Origin: Acidobacteriaceae bacterium
GTDB lineage: Bacteria; Acidobacteriota; Terriglobia; Terriglobales; Acidobacteriaceae
Assembly: GCA_003167305.1 (NCBI GenBank)
Contig: PMTP01000087.1
Span: forward strand, 757 to 6,855
Direction of reading: 5' to 3'
DNA: 6,099 nucleotides
The notes under the pieces were generated by a model that was not told the DNA's origin, did not search any database, and saw nothing but the letters and a program-made list of their open reading frames with translations. Shown here in pieces: positions 5,885-6,099 of this stretch (its first letter is position 1; every line of letters starts with the position of its first letter). A program made the translations under genes and the position numbers.

Positions 5885-6099
5885 CGCTCTCCTCCCCGCT
5901 CTGCCCCGGCTCCGGGCGCAGATTCAATCATAATCTTCATCGAGTCGGCTTTGGGGTTGGAAGCAATTTCAATCGCCCGAACCGCCTCTTCCAACGGGAA
6001 GCGGTGTGAGATCAGTTGCGTCAGATCAAATCCATCGCGATAACCGCCCAGCACCAGTTCTTCCACCTCGGGCTGAATCGCCGTCGAGGCCGAGTAGGA
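5869..6099 (-). CDS. Medium-chain (zinc-type) alcohol/polyol dehydrogenase, C-terminal fragment
   Basis: Partial gene: the reading frame is open to the right edge of the window, so the start lies outside, and only the last 76 residues are visible. The visible part begins SYSAS and continues through a helix-rich tail (F-P-L-E-E-A-V-R-A-I-E-I-A) to a final strand ending K-I-M-I-E. This is the usual C-terminus of threonine/sorbitol-dehydrogenase-like MDR enzymes, in which the tail packs against the NAD(P)-binding domain. No zinc or cofactor motif is visible because those parts lie upstream. After the expected family end there is a further stretch of about 14 residues rich in G, R and E, which largely encodes the ribosome binding site of the next gene. 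The stop codon lies inside the next gene (16 bp overlap), so the two MDR genes are probably translated together and may be distant paralogues. The substrate cannot be told. Confidence 0.85.
   Translation of the reverse strand, partial: SYSASTAIQPEVEELVLGGYRDGFDLTQLISHRFPLEEAVRAIEIASNPKADSMKIMIESAPGAGAERGGERWQAR
5889..5895 (-). promoter_or_regulatory. Strong ribosome binding site of the repeat-bearing MDR
   Basis: GGAGGAG on the minus strand ends 4 nt before the ATG at 5884; its GGAGG core is 6 nt away. It lies within the end of the upstream MDR gene. It decides the start: translation most likely begins at the first repeat and not at the internal M82 (5641), which is preceded by a GC-rich repeat unit with no purine-rich motif. 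Confidence 0.8.

Overview
The window is a tightly packed run of seven genes, all on the minus strand and therefore read from right to left. The longest gap between genes is 44 bp. Its core is the three-gene route from farnesyl diphosphate to squalene used by hopanoid-making bacteria: hpnC, hpnD and hpnE. The GC-rich core, the hpnC-hpnD-hpnE order, the weak (TTG) starts and the style of the proteins suggest an acidobacterium-like soil bacterium. That placement comes from family resemblance, not from a search. The squalene-hopene cyclase is not in the window.

Layout in transcription order (right to left): (1) 6099-5869, the C-terminal end of a medium-chain dehydrogenase (MDR) that begins outside the window. 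(2) 5884-4610, a second, complete zinc-dependent MDR whose start overlaps the previous gene by 16 bp. It carries an unusual 80-90 residue N-terminal extension made of eight exact 11-residue repeats. (3) 4600-3602, hpnC. (4) 3605-2679, hpnD, overlapping hpnC by 4 bp in a TTGA junction. (5) 2646-2116, a 176-residue protein I do not recognise, in markedly AT-rich DNA. (6) 2071-644, hpnE, with a TTG start. (7) 619-29, a class I SAM-dependent methyltransferase of unknown substrate. Positions 1-28 lie past the last stop codon and show nothing I can name.

How the genes work together: by family knowledge HpnD joins two farnesyl diphosphates into presqualene diphosphate, HpnC converts that to hydroxysqualene, and the flavoprotein HpnE reduces it to squalene. 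Overlaps and short gaps suggest that MDR-MDR-hpnC-hpnD is one transcription unit, probably continuing through the unknown gene, hpnE and the methyltransferase. No promoter or clear terminator is visible inside the window.

The most unusual element is the repeat extension on the complete MDR. It has eight in-phase 33-bp units without indels, and it predicts a hendecad amphipathic helix with a Val/Val/Val/Gly face, of the type that binds membrane or lipid surfaces. The first and last units resemble the enzyme's own canonical start (M-x-A-A-V-L-H-G), so the array may have grown from the 5' end of the gene itself. Next in interest is the AT-rich unknown gene that separates hpnD from hpnE.
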